From assembly GCF_001486165.1 (NCBI RefSeq), contig NZ_LN908976.1, forward strand, positions 496,071 through 560,070: a stretch of 64,000 nt of DNA. The letters run 5' to 3'. Positions 61,945 to 64,000 of the stretch are shown piece after piece. The number at the start of each line of letters is the position of its first letter. Within the stretch, counting starts at the first letter, position 1. Below the pieces are notes generated by a model. That model saw only the letters and a program-made list of their open reading frames with translations. It ran no database searches and was not told the origin of the DNA. The DNA is from Bittarella massiliensis (ex Durand et al. 2017). Its GTDB lineage: Bacteria; Bacillota; Clostridia; Oscillospirales; Ruminococcaceae. Made by a program: the position numbers and the translations under genes.

Positions 61945-62157
61945 TCAAATCATCACCCGCATGGCCATGGTCTTGTCCAGGGCGATGCGGCTGTCTTTCA
62001 CCTGCAAGATCAGGTTGCCGGCCAACTCGCTGACCACCGTCACCGACGTGTCCACCACAAAGCCCAGCTCCGCCAGGTGCTGGCGGACCTCGTCGCGGCC
62101 GGTGATCTTGCGGATGGTGACCGTCTCCCCCGCCTTTGCCATTGTCAAGGGCATCAT
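61945..62157 (-). CDS. feoA: FeoA-family protein (first copy)
   Basis: 70 residues: AKAGETVTIRKITGRDEVRQHLAELGFVVDTSVTVVSELAGNLILQVKDSRIALDKTMAMRVMI, an SH3-like FeoA with LAELGF at the central turn. ATG 62157 follows GGAGGGGAGGGG; the open frame upstream covers the promoter and is not coding. Two unlike FeoA proteins before FeoB are common in Clostridia. Confidence 0.93.
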   Translation of the reverse strand: MMPLTMAKAGETVTIRKITGRDEVRQHLAELGFVVDTSVTVVSELAGNLILQVKDSRIALDKTMAMRVMI

Positions 62158-62207
62158 GTCCCCTCCCCTCCTCTTTGGCGGCCCACCTGGGACCGAGGGC
62201 CAATGCA

Positions 62208-62226
62208 TTTGGTTAGCGTTAACTAA
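62208..62226. promoter_or_regulatory. DtxR/IdeR-like iron box upstream of feoA
   Basis: This 19-base site matches the IdeR/DtxR consensus at 15 positions (core GGTTAGC, then CTAA at the end). It lies just downstream of the -10 at 62245-62250, where bound repressor would stop transcription. A further GGTTAGC half-site lies inside the promoter spacer (minus strand, about 62255-62261). Confidence 0.55.
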
Positions 62227-62244
62227 CTTTTTTGAACAGTTCAT

Positions 62245-62273
62245 AGTTTACCGCTGCTAACCCAATCTGTCAA
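62245..62273 (-). promoter_or_regulatory. promoter of the feo operon
   Basis: TTGACA (minus strand, 62268-62273), a 17-base spacer and TAAACT (62245-62250). The operon start at 62157 lies ~85 bases downstream, with iron-box-like sequence between. Confidence 0.82.
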
Positions 62274-63016
62274 TCCCCTCTCCCCAAATTTTTCATCCCG
62301 CCCCCCGCTTTTGCCGATTTGCCGCAAAATGGCCGCTGCCGCGCGAAATTTTGTGGGAATTTTTTCTTCTGATTTTCCCTCTCCGTGGGTACTGTGGCCC
62401 CTTTGGCGGCGAGGAGGGGCGCCTTTGCGGCCGCGGTGAGGAAGGGGCACTCCCCACTTTTCCTCCGCGCACAGAGGGGGCGGGGATGGGAGGAAATCAG
62501 GATGGCCGGGAGGATCTCACCAGGAGAAGGCGGCCTTTGCCCTGTGTACTGTTCGGGGGAATGTAGGGGGTGTCTATCTTCTGCCATGCAGGGAAGTGCT
62601 GGCAAGGAAGGCGGCAAAAGCGCTCCCGGGGCGTTTTCTGTCAGAGGGAGGTACCCTTGCTCCCGTGTACTGTCGGAATCTTGTTATATCCATCGCACGC
62701 TGGAAAAAAGGGGTGAAACAGGTGCTCTCTACCTCGCCCCATGCCGTGAAAAAAGAGGGGATGAGACGGACTGTGCTGGCGGAGAGAGGGGCGCATCTCC
62801 CTCCCTGCTCCCTTTCCATCACCCACGGCGGTATGCTTTCTCCCCAATAACTCGCGAGGTGGACACCCGGCAAAAAATACGGCAATACCCTCAATCGTTG
62901 GTATATTGTCTCCCCAAATCCTGTATGCTGTTGAATTGACTGCGGGGATTGTCTCAGCAGATTTCAAAAAAAGGACCGCCGCGGCCTTTCTGTCCGCAAA
63001 AAGGCCGGTCTGTCGA
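62274..63016. other. gene-free stretch, nothing recognised
   Basis: About 740 bases with many short open frames but none with a ribosome binding site, domain or natural composition. I see a short direct repeat (GTGTACTGT at ~62541 and ~62664, 123 bases apart), purine-rich runs, and an imperfect inverted repeat around 62882-62910 (CAATACC...GGTATATTG). It may hold a decayed gene or an RNA; I cannot support either. Confidence 0.4.
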
Positions 63017-63045
63017 TTCTCCGCGGGGAAAATATTTCCTATACT
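63017..63045 (+). promoter_or_regulatory. possible promoter of the XRE regulator gene
   Basis: TATACT at 63040-63045 in an AT-rich patch, with TTCTCC at the -35 position (17-base spacer). It lies ~80 bases before the start at 63128. Confidence 0.4.
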
Positions 63046-63127
63046 GAAAAAGGGCCCCGGCGGCGCGGCGCGCGGTCAGGGGCCCATGCAGTCTTATACC
63101 AAACGGGCAGAGAGGGGGTGGGACCGG

Positions 63128-63445
63128 GTGGACCGGACACAGTTCGGCAAGCTGCTCAACGAGGCGCGGCTGGCCAAAGGGGTGACGGTGGAGGCGCTGG
63201 CCGAGGCGTGCGACGTCTCCGCCGCCTACATGCAAAAGATCCTCAGCGGCAAGCGGGGGCTGGGACTGGACCTGCTGCTGAAAATCTGCAACAACCTCAC
63301 GGTTTCCCCCCAGTACCTTTTGCAGGGGGACCTCTGCCTGCCCGACGGGGGGGAGGACATCCGCCCCCTGGTCGATCGCCTCACCCCGCACGAGCGGCGG
63401 CTGCTCAAGGAAGTGCTCAAATCCATCATGAAGGCGCGGGACTGA
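63128..63445 (+). CDS. XRE-family HTH regulator
   Basis: 105 residues. A lambda-repressor-type helix-turn-helix covers residues ~4-60 (FGKLLNEARLAKGVTVEALAEACDVSAAYMQKILSGKR, then LLLKICNNLTVSPQYLLQGD), followed by a short acidic linker and a helix (LTPHERRLLKEVLKSIMK) like the dimerising tail of many small Firmicute regulators. GTG 63128 has GAGGGGG upstream; an ATG at 63086 is in frame but poorly placed. The target is unknown; it may regulate itself and the next gene. Confidence 0.85.
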   Translation: MDRTQFGKLLNEARLAKGVTVEALAEACDVSAAYMQKILSGKRGLGLDLLLKICNNLTVSPQYLLQGDLCLPDGGEDIRPLVDRLTPHERRLLKEVLKSIMKARD

Positions 63446-63477
63446 CCGCCCCTTCTGCCCGAAAGGGGGTGTGCCCC

Positions 63478-63912
63478 ATGTCGCAGTGGCCGGACGTCTC
63501 GCAGCTCTCCCAGGCGCAGCGGGAGGAACTGGACGCCATCTGCCGCCGGTGGGAGGAGGTCTACCCCCGGCTGCTGGCGGCCGAACAGGCCCGCGAACGG
63601 CTGGAACGGCGCACCCACTTTTGGCGTTGGACGCCTGTTTTATACGCCCTCCTGCTCTGCCTCGGCGCAGGCTTTTTCCTGTTTTTGCGCTTCCCCGGCT
63701 GGGGGTGGTACGTCTTTTGGGGGTGTAGCTGCCTCTGCGCGGCCGCCACCCTCGCCGGTTTCCTCCTGACCAAGCGCTGGAAGCGGCTGTGCGGGTGCTA
63801 CTGGTCCGCCTACCACACCTGTGTGCAGTTGAGCGACCGCCTCTACCAGATATGCCCCCTCCCCGACGGCAGATCCCCCTTGCAGCCCCTGCCGGGGGAG
63901 GAAAACTTGTAA
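63478..63912 (+). CDS. small two-helix membrane protein, function unknown
   Basis: 144 residues. The N-terminal ~50 are charged and helical (LSQAQREELDAICRRWEEVYPRLLAAEQARERLE), then two membrane helices (VLYALLLCLGAGFFLFL and YVFWGCSCLCAAATLAGFLL) and a cysteine-containing tail (CGCYWSAYHTCVQLSD). No family is recognised. GAAAGGGGG precedes the ATG. It lies 32 bases after the regulator gene, so the two are probably cotranscribed and end at the terminator at 63956-63992. Confidence 0.75.
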   Translation: MSQWPDVSQLSQAQREELDAICRRWEEVYPRLLAAEQARERLERRTHFWRWTPVLYALLLCLGAGFFLFLRFPGWGWYVFWGCSCLCAAATLAGFLLTKRWKRLCGCYWSAYHTCVQLSDRLYQICPLPDGRSPLQPLPGEENL

Positions 63913-63955
63913 TTATTTTATTGTATATTACAAATCGTATAGAACAGGCAATCAA

Positions 63956-63992
63956 AGAGGGCCCACACGGCTGTGTGGGCCCTCTCTTTTTT
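63956..63992 (+). terminator. rho-independent terminator
   Basis: AGAGGGCCCACAC (63956-63968) and GTGTGGGCCCTCT (63973-63985) form a 13-bp perfect stem with loop GGCT, followed by CTTTTTT. Confidence 0.93.
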
Positions 63993-64000
63993 GGCGGCGG

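Noticed and set aside
62596-62850. An 84-codon plus-strand frame in the gene-free stretch
   Set aside because: There is no ribosome binding site, no recognisable domain, and competing frames of similar quality exist on the other strand.

Overview
The window is G+C-rich (about two thirds by eye) and gene-dense. It has strong AGGAGG-type ribosome binding sites, many TTG/GTG starts and mostly short intergenic gaps. Pyruvate phosphate dikinase, a type IV pilus operon without a secretin gene, a FeoA-FeoA-FeoB-FeoB-associated-protein operon, a YdjGHI/SPFH cluster and an intramembrane-type histidine kinase next to an FtsX-type exporter all point to a monoderm Firmicute. I infer a high-GC member of the Clostridia (Oscillospirales/Ruminococcaceae-like). 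No rRNA, tRNA or CRISPR array was found. Two mutated back-to-back copies of the Tn5/Nextera mosaic end (24592-24629 and 27464-27501) suggest a draft or metagenomic assembly with chimeric joins, so gene order across those points is unsafe.

Layout. 1-7.3 kb: the 3' part of an ABC exporter gene, two c-di-GMP genes (GGDEF; PAS-GGDEF-EAL) and two divergent MFS transporters with inverted repeats between them. 7.3-8.5 kb: a gene-free array of five ~240-bp tandem repeats. 8.9-12.8 kb: a radical SAM-GNAT fusion gene, then glmU-prs. 13.1-15.9 kb: ppdK behind a palindrome-overlapped promoter and a structured leader. 15.9-16.7 kb: a degenerate 17-bp purine-rich minisatellite, followed by an S41 peptidase gene. 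18.4-24.5 kb: a minus-strand cluster of an SPFH protein, three zinc-ribbon proteins and two TPM-domain proteins, an expanded form of the Bacillus YdjGHI membrane-stress module.

24.6-28.7 kb: two ADP-ribosylglycohydrolase/PfkB-kinase pairs (YegU/YegV-like); both hydrolase genes are broken at the adapter joins. 28.8-33.8 kb: overlapping ppx-ppk polyphosphate genes, then a diacylglycerol glycosyltransferase and a PlsY-like acyltransferase. 34.1-35.7 kb: a CPBP protease and tadA. 36-47.5 kb: a 12-gene type IV pilus operon (pilA-D-C-M-N-O, a large PilX-like protein, two minor pseudopilins, pilB, pilT and a long second pilin) read from a promoter ahead of pilA. A membrane diguanylate cyclase follows at 47.5-49 kb.

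49.1-54.8 kb: a nitroreductase, an FtsX-type ABC exporter and its two-component system. The same 16-bp palindrome lies upstream of the exporter genes and of the regulator genes. 55-59.2 kb: a tightly overlapped operon of a CydDC-like exporter pair, a YgbA-type cysteine protein and a DUF454 membrane protein. 59.3-62.3 kb: the ferrous iron uptake operon with DtxR-like boxes. 62.3-63.1 kb has no gene I can support. The window ends with an XRE-type regulator, a small membrane protein and a terminator.
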